Source of the DNA: Subtercola boreus
Lineage (GTDB): Bacteria; Actinomycetota; Actinomycetes; Actinomycetales; Microbacteriaceae
Reading direction: 5' to 3'
Assembly: GCF_003399645.1 (NCBI RefSeq)
Contig: NZ_NBXD01000030.1
Location: 264,406 to 328,405, forward strand
DNA length: 64,000 nt
Shown here one piece after another: positions 34,342-45,130 of this stretch (its first letter is position 1; every line of letters starts with the position of its first letter). The position numbers and the translations under genes are program-made. Under the pieces are notes generated by a model that ran no database searches, was not told the DNA's origin, and saw nothing but the letters and a program-made list of their open reading frames with translations.

Positions 34342-34952
34342 GCACGCACCGAGGGCCGCGCCCGGAGCGCCCTCGGGTAGGCCCTGACGAGGGTCATCGT
34401 GACCACCACCGTGATGGCCGCCTTGATGAGGTCGCCCGGCAGGAAGACCGCACTGCCCAGCGCGGTCGGACCGAGCGGGAGTCGCAGCACCAGGGCGGAG
34501 ACCGGCACGCCGACGGCGTAGACGATCAGGATGCCGCCGACCAGCACCCCGACACTGGTTCGCAGCCAGGTGAGCCGGCGGCCACCGGCGTGCACGATGG
34601 CGCCGACGACGAAAGCACCGACCACCCAGCCGAGAAGGTACCCGGCCGTCGGGCCGACGAACACCGCGAGACCGCCGTGGCCGCCCGCGAGAAGCGGCAG
34701 CCCGAGGGCGACGAGGGCGAGGAAGACGAGCATCGCGAGTGCGCCGCGCCAGGCGCCGAGCACGGCACCCGCGAGCATGACGCCGAGGGTCTGGGCGGTG
34801 ATGGGTACGGAGCCGAACACGGCGAAACCACCGGGAAGCCCCAGCACAGCGGTCAGGGCCGCGAAGACGGCGATGCGGGCGATGTCGGTGGCATCGATGC
34901 GCGAACGGATGCCCGCGGGGGCTGGGCGGGGCGTCGTCACCTGGTCGGTCAT
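34338..34952 (-). CDS. bioY: Biotin transporter substrate-binding component BioY
   Basis: This 204-residue S-component has six helices and the BioY signatures GSVPITAQTLGVMLAG and GPTAGYLLGW, where biotin is bound. It is first in the operon bioY-bioM-bioN-CHY. Its promoter is covered by two BioQ-type operators, so biotin-dependent repression is expected. BioY can work alone but is more efficient with BioMN. Confidence 0.95.
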   Translation of the reverse strand: MTDQVTTPRPAPAGIRSRIDATDIARIAVFAALTAVLGLPGGFAVFGSVPITAQTLGVMLAGAVLGAWRGALAMLVFLALVALGLPLLAGGHGGLAVFVGPTAGYLLGWVVGAFVVGAIVHAGGRRLTWLRTSVGVLVGGILIVYAVGVPVSALVLRLPLGPTALGSAVFLPGDLIKAAITVVVTMTLVRAYPRALRARPSVRA

Positions 34953-34961
34953 CTTTTCTCC

Positions 34962-34989
34962 TGAACACTGTTCACCTGAACGGTGTTCA
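34962..34989. promoter_or_regulatory. Two BioQ operators over the divergent bioY/bioQ promoter
   Basis: TGAACACTGTTCA (34962-34974) and TGAACGGTGTTCA (34977-34989) are 13-bp TGAAC-N3-GTTCA palindromes, 15 bp apart. They closely match the TGAAC-N3-GTTAC site known for corynebacterial BioQ. A TATAGT -10 element (34991-34996) lies beside them, about eight bases before the regulator start, suggesting a nearly leaderless bioQ transcript. Binding would shut both promoters. Confidence 0.88.
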
Positions 34990-35003
34990 CTATAGTGGGG
35001 TCC

Positions 35004-35660
35004 ATGACTGCAGCGCGAGAGTCAGTGCCCGGGCCGGCCTCCCCCGCCGACCGCGGCACGCTGGCGCGTGGGGGCCGCCACACGAAGAACGATGTCGCCG
35101 AGACGGCCCTGCGAATCCTCGATGAGCACGGGCTGCCCGAACTCACCATGCGGCGGCTCGCGGCGGCGCTCGACGTACAACCGAGCGCCCTCTACTGGCA
35201 TTTTCCGAACAAACAGACGCTGCTCGCTGAACTCGCCGACCGCATCGGGTCGCGGGGGCGGGCGCTGCCGACGGCACCCGGGAGTGGCTCCGGCGCCGGC
35301 GACTGGATGATCGTCACCGCCGCCGAAGCGCAGAGCCTCCGCGATGCGCTGCTCACCTACCGCGATGGCGCCGAAGTCGTCTCGAGCAGCTTCGCCCTCG
35401 GGCTGGGCGCCTCGGTGCCGCTGCTCCGCCTCGAGGCGGCGATCGGGCGTGGCGGATTCGACGACGAGACCGTGAGCCGGGCATCCACCGCCCTGCTGCA
35501 CTTCATCCTCGGGCATGTCTCGCACGAGCAGCAGCGGCTGCAGTACGACAGCCTCGGTGTGGCTGCGGGCCCCGACCCCACGGGCGAGGGTGCGGCTTTC
35601 GAGTTCGGTGTGCTGCTGCTCGTCGAGGGGTTGGCGCACCACGCTGCCGCCTACCGCTGA
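35004..35660 (+). CDS. bioQ: BioQ-like TetR-family biotin regulator
   Basis: This 218-residue TetR protein has the DNA-binding domain at about 33-75 (RRLAAALDVQPSALYWHFPNKQ) and a C-terminal TetR_C domain. It is divergent from bioYMN, and the shared promoter carries BioQ consensus sites. In Corynebacterium and mycobacteria BioQ represses biotin genes in response to biotin status. The symbol rests on context plus operator rather than on sequence identity, which I cannot compute. Confidence 0.85.
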   Translation: MTAARESVPGPASPADRGTLARGGRHTKNDVAETALRILDEHGLPELTMRRLAAALDVQPSALYWHFPNKQTLLAELADRIGSRGRALPTAPGSGSGAGDWMIVTAAEAQSLRDALLTYRDGAEVVSSSFALGLGASVPLLRLEAAIGRGGFDDETVSRASTALLHFILGHVSHEQQRLQYDSLGVAAGPDPTGEGAAFEFGVLLLVEGLAHHAAAYR

Positions 35661-35715
35661 ACGGAGAGCACGCACCCCGCGAGAGCGACCGGGTGTAGGT
35701 GGGTAACATGGCCGC

Positions 35716-36111
35716 ATGAGCACCCCGAGTACCCCCGCACGCACGATCGGCCGCTTTCTGCTCGGTGGCGCGCTGGTCTTCGCCGGCACCAGCCACCTCA
35801 CGTTCGCCCGCGACGACTTTCGCGCCCAGGTGCCGGAGTTCGTGCCGCTGAAGACCGACACGACCGTGCTCGCCTCGGGTGTCGCCGAGATCGGACTCGG
35901 AGCCGCCCTTCTGCTCGCCCGCCGCCACCGCAGCCTGGTGGGCACCGCAGCGGCGGTCTTCTTCGCAGCCGTCTTTCCCGGCAACATCGCCCAGCTCGTG
36001 CACCATCGCGACGCGTTCGGACTCGACACCGACCGCAAGCGGGCGCTGCGCCTGATCGGCCAGCCGGTGCTGATCGCGCTCGCGCTCTGGTCGACGCGTT
36101 CCAAGCGCTGA
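35716..36111 (+). CDS. DoxX-like small membrane protein
   Basis: This 131-residue protein has four predicted helices. The DoxX-like start GRFLLGGALVFAGTSHLTF and the central helix SGVAEIGLGAALLLA support the family. The family is poorly defined functionally and includes quinol-oxidase accessory proteins. It starts 55 bp after bioQ and could be cotranscribed. It ends 46 bp from the convergent SDR gene. Confidence 0.8.
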   Translation: MSTPSTPARTIGRFLLGGALVFAGTSHLTFARDDFRAQVPEFVPLKTDTTVLASGVAEIGLGAALLLARRHRSLVGTAAAVFFAAVFPGNIAQLVHHRDAFGLDTDRKRALRLIGQPVLIALALWSTRSKR

Positions 36112-36157
36112 CACCACCACCGCCCGACGCCTCGGCCCGGGGACGTCGACGCGAGGG

Positions 36158-36949
36158 TCAGGAACCCGCCGCGGCACCCTCCGAGGCGATGCGGTCGGCC
36201 ATGTACTTCGCCCCGGCCGATGATGTGAAGGCGCCGTCGACCGGAATCTCCGCACCCGACATATACGAGGCCGCGTCGGAGAGCAGGAACGCAGCGACAG
36301 CCGCGACCTCGTCGGCCTGGCCCAACCGTTCGAGGGGTGTCAGTTCGAGCTGGCTGCGACGCATCGCGGCCGGCGCGCCAGCTGTCATCTCCGTCTCGAT
36401 GAAGCCGGGGTGGATGATGTTGGCGCGGATGCCACGGGGCCCGTACTCGGTGGCCGCGACGTGGGTGAGCCCCCGCAGCGCCCACTTCGACGTTGTGTAG
36501 GCGGCCGGATAGTGGCCCGTGAGCCCAGCCGACGAGCCGACATTCACGATCGACGACCCGTCGCCCATCAGGGGCGCGAGCGCCTGGATGCCCAGCATGG
36601 CGCCCGTCACGTTCACGGCCAGAACACGGTCCCAGTCCGAGCGCTCGATTCGCCCGAGGCGAGAACGGTGGGTGATTCCGGCATTATTGAGCAGCCCCTT
36701 GAGGGGAACGCCGCCGAGGGTGGCCCTCAGGAACGCGGCCAGGTCGCCCCATCCGCCCTCGTTGGCGACGTCGAGCCGCCGGTACTCCACGCTCGTGTCG
36801 CTGAAGTCTGCCGCGGGCTCGGCCGCAACATCCGTCGCCACGACCCGCGCGCCCGCGCCCGCCAGCATCAAGGCCGCCGCAGCGCCCTGACCCCGGGCCG
36901 CACCGGTGACGACGATCGTGCGGCCGCTCAGGCCGGGGTACCCGCTCAT
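36158..36949 (-). CDS. Short-chain dehydrogenase/reductase
   Basis: This 263-residue classical SDR has the cofactor motif TGAARGQG (about 15-22), NNAG, the catalytic Ser in NVGSSAG and the YTTSK catalytic pair. Its C-terminus is slightly extended. It resembles 3-alpha/20-beta-hydroxysteroid-type dehydrogenases. The long upstream frame (to 37789) is an artefact of the neighbouring gene. It follows the dioxygenase gene by 38 bp and may share its transcript. Confidence 0.92.
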   Translation of the reverse strand: MSGYPGLSGRTIVVTGAARGQGAAAALMLAGAGARVVATDVAAEPAADFSDTSVEYRRLDVANEGGWGDLAAFLRATLGGVPLKGLLNNAGITHRSRLGRIERSDWDRVLAVNVTGAMLGIQALAPLMGDGSSIVNVGSSAGLTGHYPAAYTTSKWALRGLTHVAATEYGPRGIRANIIHPGFIETEMTAGAPAAMRRSQLELTPLERLGQADEVAAVAAFLLSDAASYMSGAEIPVDGAFTSSAGAKYMADRIASEGAAAGS

Positions 36950-36987
36950 GCTCCCATCATCCCCGATCCCGCGCCTGCCGGTGAGGG

Positions 36988-37971
36988 TCAGGAGGCGGGC
37001 GCCCCGGTGGGAGGTGTACCGCCCTGGCCGCCGCCGCCGGAGGGCGGGGTGCCGCCACCGCCGTTGCCGCCGGCGGGAGCCGAACCGGCGGTGGGCGTCG
37101 TGCTGGTGTCGACCCGCACGGTCAGGGCGACCCGGTAGCCCGCGGTCGCATCCCCGGTCACCGTCGCGACCTGCAGGGAGCCACCGTCGTCGCCGAAGAC
37201 GTTGTCTGAGTCGAGGCTCACCTGCGCGAGGTTCGCGCTCGAACCCGCGTACGCGGGCAGGGCGTAGACGGTGTCGCAGGCATCCTGCGGCAGGGCGAGC
37301 TGGGACGTCGAGATCGCGCTGGTCGAGTCGGTGATGTCGTCGACCGTCGGATACACCTCGAAGTGCACGTGCGGCCAGCGCCCGGTGTAGCACGCCGGAA
37401 AGACCGAGGTGTAGGAGACGGTTCCGGTCTGGTCTGCGACCTGCACGCCGCGGAGGTAGGTCTCGTTCTCGATGCCGTCGGAGTACAGCGAGTAGCCGCC
37501 GGCCGCGTCGCAGTGCCAGACGTAGACGGCGACGTTCGCGAACGGCCTGCCATTGCCCGCCATGTCGAGCACGGTGAGAGAGAGCGCCATCGGAACCCCG
37601 GCCGCGGTTGCACCGCCGCCGATGCTGGAACGGATGTCGCTCCGCACGATGCCCGAACCTGACAGCGCATCGGGACCGTTCGACCCATCGCCCGGGTAGG
37701 GGCCCGCCGTCTCGTCGGGGATCTCCCCGGATGACGCGGAGTCGGCGGTCGCCGCCGTCTGGCTGCTCGCCGTGCTGTCGGAAGCGCACGCGGCCAGGGC
37801 GAAGGCACCGACGCCGAGACCGAACATGCTCAGCACGGAGCGGCGGTTGATCAGCGTGCGGATGTCGAAGGCGACACCCTGGTCGACGACCTCATCGTCG
37901 GCCCGGTCGAGCAGACGGCCCTCGTAGGCCGGCCCGTCGGGGGTCGTATCGGGTTCGGGGATCCTGCTCAT
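36988..37971 (-). CDS. Tat-exported lipoprotein intradiol dioxygenase-like protein
   Basis: This 327-residue protein starts with a cytoplasmic acidic segment. It then has a twin-arginine signal RRSVLSMFGLG (43-53) leading to a lipobox LAAC with Cys62. The catalytic domain keeps the four Fe(III) ligands of intradiol dioxygenases: Tyr160, Tyr195, His201 and His203. The C-terminus is a Gly/Pro-rich tail. A surface lipoprotein form is known in actinobacteria and suggests extracellular catechol or lignin-type aromatic attack. The ATG at 37971 is followed by acidic residues before the signal, which is unusually long. Confidence 0.88.
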   Translation of the reverse strand: MSRIPEPDTTPDGPAYEGRLLDRADDEVVDQGVAFDIRTLINRRSVLSMFGLGVGAFALAACASDSTASSQTAATADSASSGEIPDETAGPYPGDGSNGPDALSGSGIVRSDIRSSIGGGATAAGVPMALSLTVLDMAGNGRPFANVAVYVWHCDAAGGYSLYSDGIENETYLRGVQVADQTGTVSYTSVFPACYTGRWPHVHFEVYPTVDDITDSTSAISTSQLALPQDACDTVYALPAYAGSSANLAQVSLDSDNVFGDDGGSLQVATVTGDATAGYRVALTVRVDTSTTPTAGSAPAGGNGGGGTPPSGGGGQGGTPPTGAPAS

Positions 37972-38059
37972 CGTGCGCCTCGCTTCGAATTCAACGGTGT
38001 GTGTTCTCACATCGTCGACTGCCGAGCACGCAGGATCCTCTGCCTCGCCTATGACCCGC

Positions 38060-38731
38060 CTATGAAGCGAGGGCGGTGAACGAGGGGAGGCGGTCGCGCT
38101 CGATGTGCGCGTAGGCGACCGACTCCGCCACGCGCTCGTTGCCCGAGGCGATGGCGTCCCGGAGGGTGACGTGATCTTCGAACGCGTCGTCGGCATCCAG
38201 TTGGGAGGTGAGGTAGAAGAGCCAGAGCATGCGGCCGCTCACCGAACGCATGAGGATCTTCATCAGTTCGTTGTCGGCGAGATCGACGATGGCTTCGTGA
38301 TACTTCGTGCTGGCCTGGGCGATCTGGTAGGCGTCGCCCTCGTGCACCACGTTCTGCGAAGAGGTGAGGGCATCGTCGAGAAGCTGCAGGGGGGCGCCAC
38401 GCGAGATCTGCCGGGCGGCGAAGCGTGCAGCGCCCACCTCGAGACAGAGGCGCAGGTCGAACAGGTCGTCGACGGCCTTTCTGTCCCACTGCGCGACGAC
38501 CGCGCCCCGCCGGGGGAAGGTGCGCACGAACCCATCCATCTCGAGCTGGGGAACGGCCTCGCGAAGGGGCACCCGGGAGACCTGCAGCTCCTCGGCGAGG
38601 CGCTGCTCCGCGAGCCGGGACCCCTGCGGATACCGGCCGAGGATGATGCCCTCGCGAATGGCGAGGTAGGCCTGACGCGACAGGGAGTCGGGCCGCCCGG
38701 TCTCGGCCCGAGCATCCGTCTGAAGGGTCAT
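38060..38731 (-). CDS. GntR-family (FCD) regulator
   Basis: This 223-residue protein has an N-terminal winged helix (LAEELQVSRVPLREAVPQLEMDGFV, about 45-70) and a helical FadR/FCD ligand domain. That domain has the metal-binding Asp/His pattern (DLRLCLE, YHEAIVDLADN, DHVTLRDAI). It is the last gene of the ten-gene catabolic run, separated from it by a large hairpin. It is a strong candidate to control the operon through the repeated AACGGTATWCAA sites near 50.5 kb. Confidence 0.9.
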   Translation of the reverse strand: MTLQTDARAETGRPDSLSRQAYLAIREGIILGRYPQGSRLAEQRLAEELQVSRVPLREAVPQLEMDGFVRTFPRRGAVVAQWDRKAVDDLFDLRLCLEVGAARFAARQISRGAPLQLLDDALTSSQNVVHEGDAYQIAQASTKYHEAIVDLADNELMKILMRSVSGRMLWLFYLTSQLDADDAFEDHVTLRDAIASGNERVAESVAYAHIERDRLPSFTALAS

Positions 38732-38751
38732 GTCGACTCTCTCTGGTCATG

Positions 38752-38806
38752 GTTTCGGCGGGTGATGCCTGGCGCACTGGTGTGCGCCTGCGCCACCCGC
38801 CGAAAC
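38752..38806 (-). terminator. Large nested hairpin after the ABC binding-protein gene
   Basis: GTTTCGGCGGGTG (38752-38764) pairs perfectly with CACCCGCCGAAAC (38794-38806). Inside it GGCGCAC (38771-38777) pairs with GTGCGCC (38782-38788). The structure sits between the stop of the binding-protein gene and the GntR start. It should act as a terminator or attenuator separating the regulator from the catabolic operon. There is no clear T run on the minus strand. Confidence 0.75.
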
Positions 38807-38836
38807 GCGTTGTCTGACTGTATTACTGTCGAGTCG

Positions 38837-40429
38837 TCATTTCGCGATGGTGAGCTTGCTGAAGTCGAGCTCGTTCGCACCGAGGTTATGTGCCTCGGCG
38901 ACTCCCGCAACCCACTTCTGCGACACGACCCAGTCCTTGTTGTACGACAGGTTCATGTAGCACCCGGTCGCCGAATAGGTCTGGGCGGCCTTCGCATAGA
39001 GCGCGGTGTCACCGGTCTGCACGGCCTGGTTCAGATCGGCATCGGTCGACGGGTCGTCGCAGAGGAAGTAGTTGATTCCTCCGGTCTTGTCCCAGAAGAC
39101 GTGGCCCCACATGTAGGGGCTGCCGCCGTCAGGGCCGTTGTTGCCGTCGATGAACGCGTCTGGCCCCTGGGTCGGGTCGTTCGCCCAGCCGAAGACCTCT
39201 GAGGTCGGGAACCCCTGGGCGGTTGCCTGGATACCGTCGGCCTGCAGGTTCGCCGCCACGATGTTCGCCATCGCCATGGCGTTGGTGTTGTCGGAGGCGT
39301 AGCCGAGCACCATCGACGTGCCCGACGGGAGGGTTTTGGCGTAGCTCGCCATGACCGTCGGGTCGTAGGTGATGTTCTGCTTGTCGCTGCCGTCGGTGAT
39401 CATGCCCTTGGCGTACAGGGTGGTCGCGGGCTCCGACCGGTCGCCCAGAACCTGGCTCACCAGCTTCGCCTGGTCGATCGACGACATGAACGCCTGACGG
39501 GCCTCCTTGGTGGCGAAGAACGACTTGCTCGGGTTGGTGGTGATCAGAGCGGACTGCAGCGTCGGCAGCAGGTCGCTGTTGAACCCCGCGTTGTTCTCGT
39601 ACTTCGACAGGCTCGTCGAGGGCAGGTTCGCCACGCTCACACTGACGTCACCGCTGTCGATGGCCAGCTGGAGGGCTGAGGCGTCGTTGTAGACGGGCAG
39701 CTCGACCGTGGTGAACGGCGAGATGGTGCCCCAGTACTTGTCGTACTGGGTGAGGCCGTACTTCGTGCCGACTTCGGCATCGGTCAGCGTGTAGGGGCCG
39801 GTACCGAGGTCGTGGGTCTGCAGGTAGGTCTGGGCATTGTCGGATCCGGCGTTGGCCGCGAGGCCAGTGGGCGACTCCATCTTGGGGCCGAAAGGCGAGG
39901 CGAGGTAGTCGAGGAAGGCCGAGTTGGGTGCGCTCAGTGTCACGACGGCGGTGAGGTCATCCGGAGTCGCCACCGACGCGATGCCGGCGGTCATGTACGA
40001 CGCTCCGCCCCCGACGGCCGTGCGGCGGTCGAACGAGGCCTTGACCGCGGCCGAGTTGAACGGCGTACCGTCGTGGAACGTGACGCCGCTTCGCAGGGTG
40101 AAGGTGAAGACGGTGTTGTCGGGCGAGATCGTCCACGAGGTCGCGAGCCGGGGGGCGTAGTCGACGTGGTCGATGTTGTTGGTGTACTGCACGAGCCCCT
40201 CGTACGTGTTCAGGACGATCGCCAAGCCGTTGTTGGCGTAGTAGACGTCGGGGTCCGGCGGCTGACCGATGTCGCCGAGCAGGCCGACGGTCAGAACCCC
40301 GTCGGTGGGTGCGGGTTTGGCCGCGGTCGACGACGAGCTCGACGAACAGGCGGCCAGCGCCAGAAGGGGCACGATCGCGAGTGCGGCGATCGCGGCGCGG
40401 GCGCGCTTGCGGGTGAGGGACAGCTTCAT
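38837..40429 (-). CDS. Dipeptide/oligopeptide-type ABC substrate-binding lipoprotein
   Basis: This 530-residue SBP_bac_5 protein has a lysine/arginine-rich signal and lipobox LAAC (Cys28), then a Ser-rich linker. The large cluster-C binding fold includes the family segment LRSGVTFHDGTPFNSAAVKASFDR. Such proteins bind peptides, opines, nickel chelates or sugars. It has an ideal AAGGAG ribosome site. It lies 112 bp after the permease genes, so it may be translated at higher level than they are. Its cargo is presumably the substrate of the enzymes encoded upstream. Confidence 0.93.
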   Translation of the reverse strand: MKLSLTRKRARAAIAALAIVPLLALAACSSSSSSTAAKPAPTDGVLTVGLLGDIGQPPDPDVYYANNGLAIVLNTYEGLVQYTNNIDHVDYAPRLATSWTISPDNTVFTFTLRSGVTFHDGTPFNSAAVKASFDRRTAVGGGASYMTAGIASVATPDDLTAVVTLSAPNSAFLDYLASPFGPKMESPTGLAANAGSDNAQTYLQTHDLGTGPYTLTDAEVGTKYGLTQYDKYWGTISPFTTVELPVYNDASALQLAIDSGDVSVSVANLPSTSLSKYENNAGFNSDLLPTLQSALITTNPSKSFFATKEARQAFMSSIDQAKLVSQVLGDRSEPATTLYAKGMITDGSDKQNITYDPTVMASYAKTLPSGTSMVLGYASDNTNAMAMANIVAANLQADGIQATAQGFPTSEVFGWANDPTQGPDAFIDGNNGPDGGSPYMWGHVFWDKTGGINYFLCDDPSTDADLNQAVQTGDTALYAKAAQTYSATGCYMNLSYNKDWVVSQKWVAGVAEAHNLGANELDFSKLTIAK

Positions 40430-40541
40430 TTCGACTCCTTGGTGAGGGGTGGAGGTGCGGGGATGGAGCGGTGGTCGGCGGTGCGGATGGGAAAGATGGA
40501 GCGGCGGAACGGTGTGGTGCGGGTCGTGCAGATCGCCGGGC

Positions 40542-41528
40542 TCATGCGGAGAGGCGCGGGTCGGCGACGGCTTGCAGAACGTCGACCAGGGCATTCGCAA
40601 CGATGTAGATCGTTCCGAGCACGAGGGTGACGGCGGCGATGGCGGGAAAGTCGGAGGTGGGGATGCTCGCGGCCAGGTAGTTGCCGATGCCGGGCCAGCT
40701 GAAGATCTGCTCGACCACCACGACCCCCGCGAACATGAACCCGAGCTGCAGGCCGGCCATCGACAGGCCCGGGCCGAGACTGTTGCGAACGACGTGGCGG
40801 CCGAGCACCCGGAACGGCGTGAGCCCCTTCGACTCGGCCGTTCGCACGTAGTCGGCACCGAGCGTGTTCGTAAGGCTCGACCGCATGATGCGCCCGATCG
40901 CAATGGCCGGGGCGATGGCCAGAACGACGGCCGGCAGCAGCAGGTGCTGGGCCGCGCTGGCGAACCCCGCGGGGTCGCCCGCCACCAGGGTGTCGATCAG
41001 CAGAAAACCCGTCGGCCCGGTCTCGCCGGGGCCGCGGCCGTTGGCCGGCAGGATGTGCAGCTGGGCGTAGAAAAGCACGATGCCGCCGAGCGCCAGCAGG
41101 AAGGGCGGCGCCGTTGCGAGAACGAGAAGCGGGCCGCGAAAGATCGAGCTGCCGCGCCAGCGCAGCGCACCCGACACCGCGAAGAGCCCGCCGAGCAGAA
41201 CCGCGATGACGAACGACCACAGCACCAGCTCCATCGTCGCCGGCAGGAAGGCCTGCAGATCGGTCACCACCGGGCGGTGGGTGCGGTACGAGACACCCAG
41301 ATCGCCCTGCACGAGGTTCGTGAGGAAGTCGACGTAGCGCACGGGCAGCGGATCGTCGAGCCCGAGGCTCTGGCGCGCGGCAGCGACGGCCGCGGGTGAG
41401 GCGTTCGCACCGAGGTAGGCCTTCACCGGGTCGGCCGTCGACACCGACTGCAGCAGGAAGATGACCGCCGACAGGATGAGGATGAGCACCACGGCCGAGC
41501 CGAGGCGCCGAAGCAGGAAGCGGGTCAT
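40542..41528 (-). CDS. ABC permease, DppB type
   Basis: This 328-residue permease has an N-terminal helix (LRRLGSAVVLILILSAVIF) followed by a periplasmic loop. The binding-protein-dependent transport domain carries the EAA-like motif DYVRTAESKGLTPFRVLGRH. It pairs with the DppC-type permease, whose stop it overlaps by ATGA. The cargo is unknown. Confidence 0.93.
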   Translation of the reverse strand: MTRFLLRRLGSAVVLILILSAVIFLLQSVSTADPVKAYLGANASPAAVAAARQSLGLDDPLPVRYVDFLTNLVQGDLGVSYRTHRPVVTDLQAFLPATMELVLWSFVIAVLLGGLFAVSGALRWRGSSIFRGPLLVLATAPPFLLALGGIVLFYAQLHILPANGRGPGETGPTGFLLIDTLVAGDPAGFASAAQHLLLPAVVLAIAPAIAIGRIMRSSLTNTLGADYVRTAESKGLTPFRVLGRHVVRNSLGPGLSMAGLQLGFMFAGVVVVEQIFSWPGIGNYLAASIPTSDFPAIAAVTLVLGTIYIVANALVDVLQAVADPRLSA

Positions 41529-42387
41529 CGTCGGCCTCCGATCAGGGTGCGCACGCCGTCGCCGCCGAGGTTCGCGACCAGGCTGAGCAGCAGTACCGCG
41601 AGCCCGGGAATGAGCGGGATCCACGGCTCCGTCAACAGCTGGCCGAGGTTGCGGGCAGTGTCGGCGCCGAGCTCCGGTGCCGGTGCCGGCTGGCCGAGCC
41701 CGAGGAACGACAGCCCGGCGAGCAGTAGTACGACGTTGCCGATGTCGAGGCTGGCCGTCACGATCGCCGTCGGAATGACACCCGGCAGCACGTGGCGGAA
41801 CACGATACGTGCCGGTCCGGCCCCGGCGAGACGGGCCGCCTCGACGTGCGGCCGGGAGGCGAGCGCCTTCACTTCTCCCCGGATGATGCGGGCGTAGTAG
41901 GGCCACCAGACCACGCCGATACCGATCAGGGTGTTCTGCAGGTTGTAGCCGAGCGCGGCGACGATCGCGATCGCGACGAGCGTGCCCGGCAGCGCCAGGA
42001 AGAGGTCGGTGAAGCGCATCAGCAGGTTGTCGATAAAGCCTCCGGCAACCCCGGCGAGGGTACCGATGATCCCTCCGATGACGAGCCCCGACACGACGAC
42101 GACGAGCGCGGCGAACCAGCTCACCTGGATTCCGTAGAGCGTGCGCGACAGCAGATCGCGCCCGATGGAGTCGGTGCCGAGAAGGTGGTCGGGGGAACCG
42201 GGCGGCAGGCTGAGCGCACCGATCGGCTGCACCGGATCGTACGGAGCCAGCAGGCGGGCGAAGATCGCCAACAGGGTGAGCAGCGCGACCAGGGCGACGA
42301 GGGCCCAGCTGAGCCCTCGCCCCGTTCGCCGGCGTGCGCGCACCGGGCCGGGCATCCGAAGCCGCGGGGAGACGATCCCGGTCGCGC

Positions 42388-42391
<4 letters not shown>
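41525..42391 (-). CDS. ABC permease, DppC type
   Basis: This 288-residue permease has the DppC N-terminal segment. The conserved LLGTDSIGRDLLSRTLYG motif (about 70-87) precedes the transport domain, and the coupling loop is HVEAARLAGAGPARIVFRH. It overlaps the fused ATPase upstream and the DppB-type permease downstream by four bases each, so all three are translated as a unit. Confidence 0.93.
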
Positions 42392-44242
<1,851 letters not shown>

Positions 44243-44259
<17 letters not shown>

Positions 44260-45130
44260 GGGTCACCGCCTCATAGATTCTGCGCGGCTGGGTCAACCAC
44301 ACGTCGTCGGAGTACGCCGCAATGTGTTCGAGCGCACGGGTCAGCTGCTTCAGCCGGAACGGCACGCCCGAGATGAACGAGTGCACGATGATGCTCATCA
44401 CCAGTGGTTGCCCCTCCTCGCGCGCGGCGGCCAGCAGTTCGTCGAACTCGTCGATGATCATGTCGGCGAACTCGCTGGGCGCGACCCCCCGGCCGATCAT
44501 GGAGGTGCTGTCGTTCAGTTCGAGGCCGTAGGGCATCGCCAGCAGGGGCGCGTTGCGGGTGTTCAGCCAGACAGGCTGGTCGTCGAGCCGCAGATCCATC
44601 ACGTAGCGGTACCCCGCCTCGGCGAGCAGGTCGAGGGTGCTCTCGGTGTGGGTGAGCCACGGGCTCGACCAGCCGGTGGGCCGCGCACCCTCCTCACGCT
44701 CGATGCGATCGGCCACCTCGTCGAGGTAGGCGCGCTCTTCGGCCTCGCCGAGACCGGCCAGCGAGTCGGAGTTCGACACCCCGTGGCCCACGATCTCCGA
44801 CCCGAGCCGGCGGGCGAGGGCGACCAGTTCGGGTGCCGAATCGTAGACGGCGGTGTTCAGCAGGATGGTCGGGGCGATCCCGAACGTCTCCAGCCGTCTG
44901 AGCAGCCGGAAGGCTCCCACCCGGTTGCCGTAGTCGCGCCAGCTCGCGTTCACGAGGTCGGGGGCGGGAACGCCGTCGAGCAGGTTCTCGACGTGCCCGT
45001 CACCGAAGTGGTAGTCCTCGATGCCCACGGCCACGTACACGGCGAGTTTCTTCCCGTCGGGCCAGGGCGCCTGTGCCCGATCCGCGACAGGTGCATAGTC
45101 GTAGCGGTCGTGGGTGTTGAGCGAGCTCAT
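44243..45130 (-). CDS. PuuE-like polysaccharide-deacetylase-family protein (allantoinase-like)
   Basis: This 295-residue NodB-fold protein resembles the metal-independent PuuE allantoinase branch. Matching features are the segment YGNRVGAFRLLRRLETFGI, the HGVSNSDSLAGL loop, GWSSPW, and DDQPVW followed by PYGLELND. PuuE opens the hydantoin-like ring of allantoin. An amide or ring substrate is therefore more likely than chitin. The ATG at 45130 overlaps the amidohydrolase stop by ATGA, so the ATG at 45145 is rejected. Confidence 0.85.
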
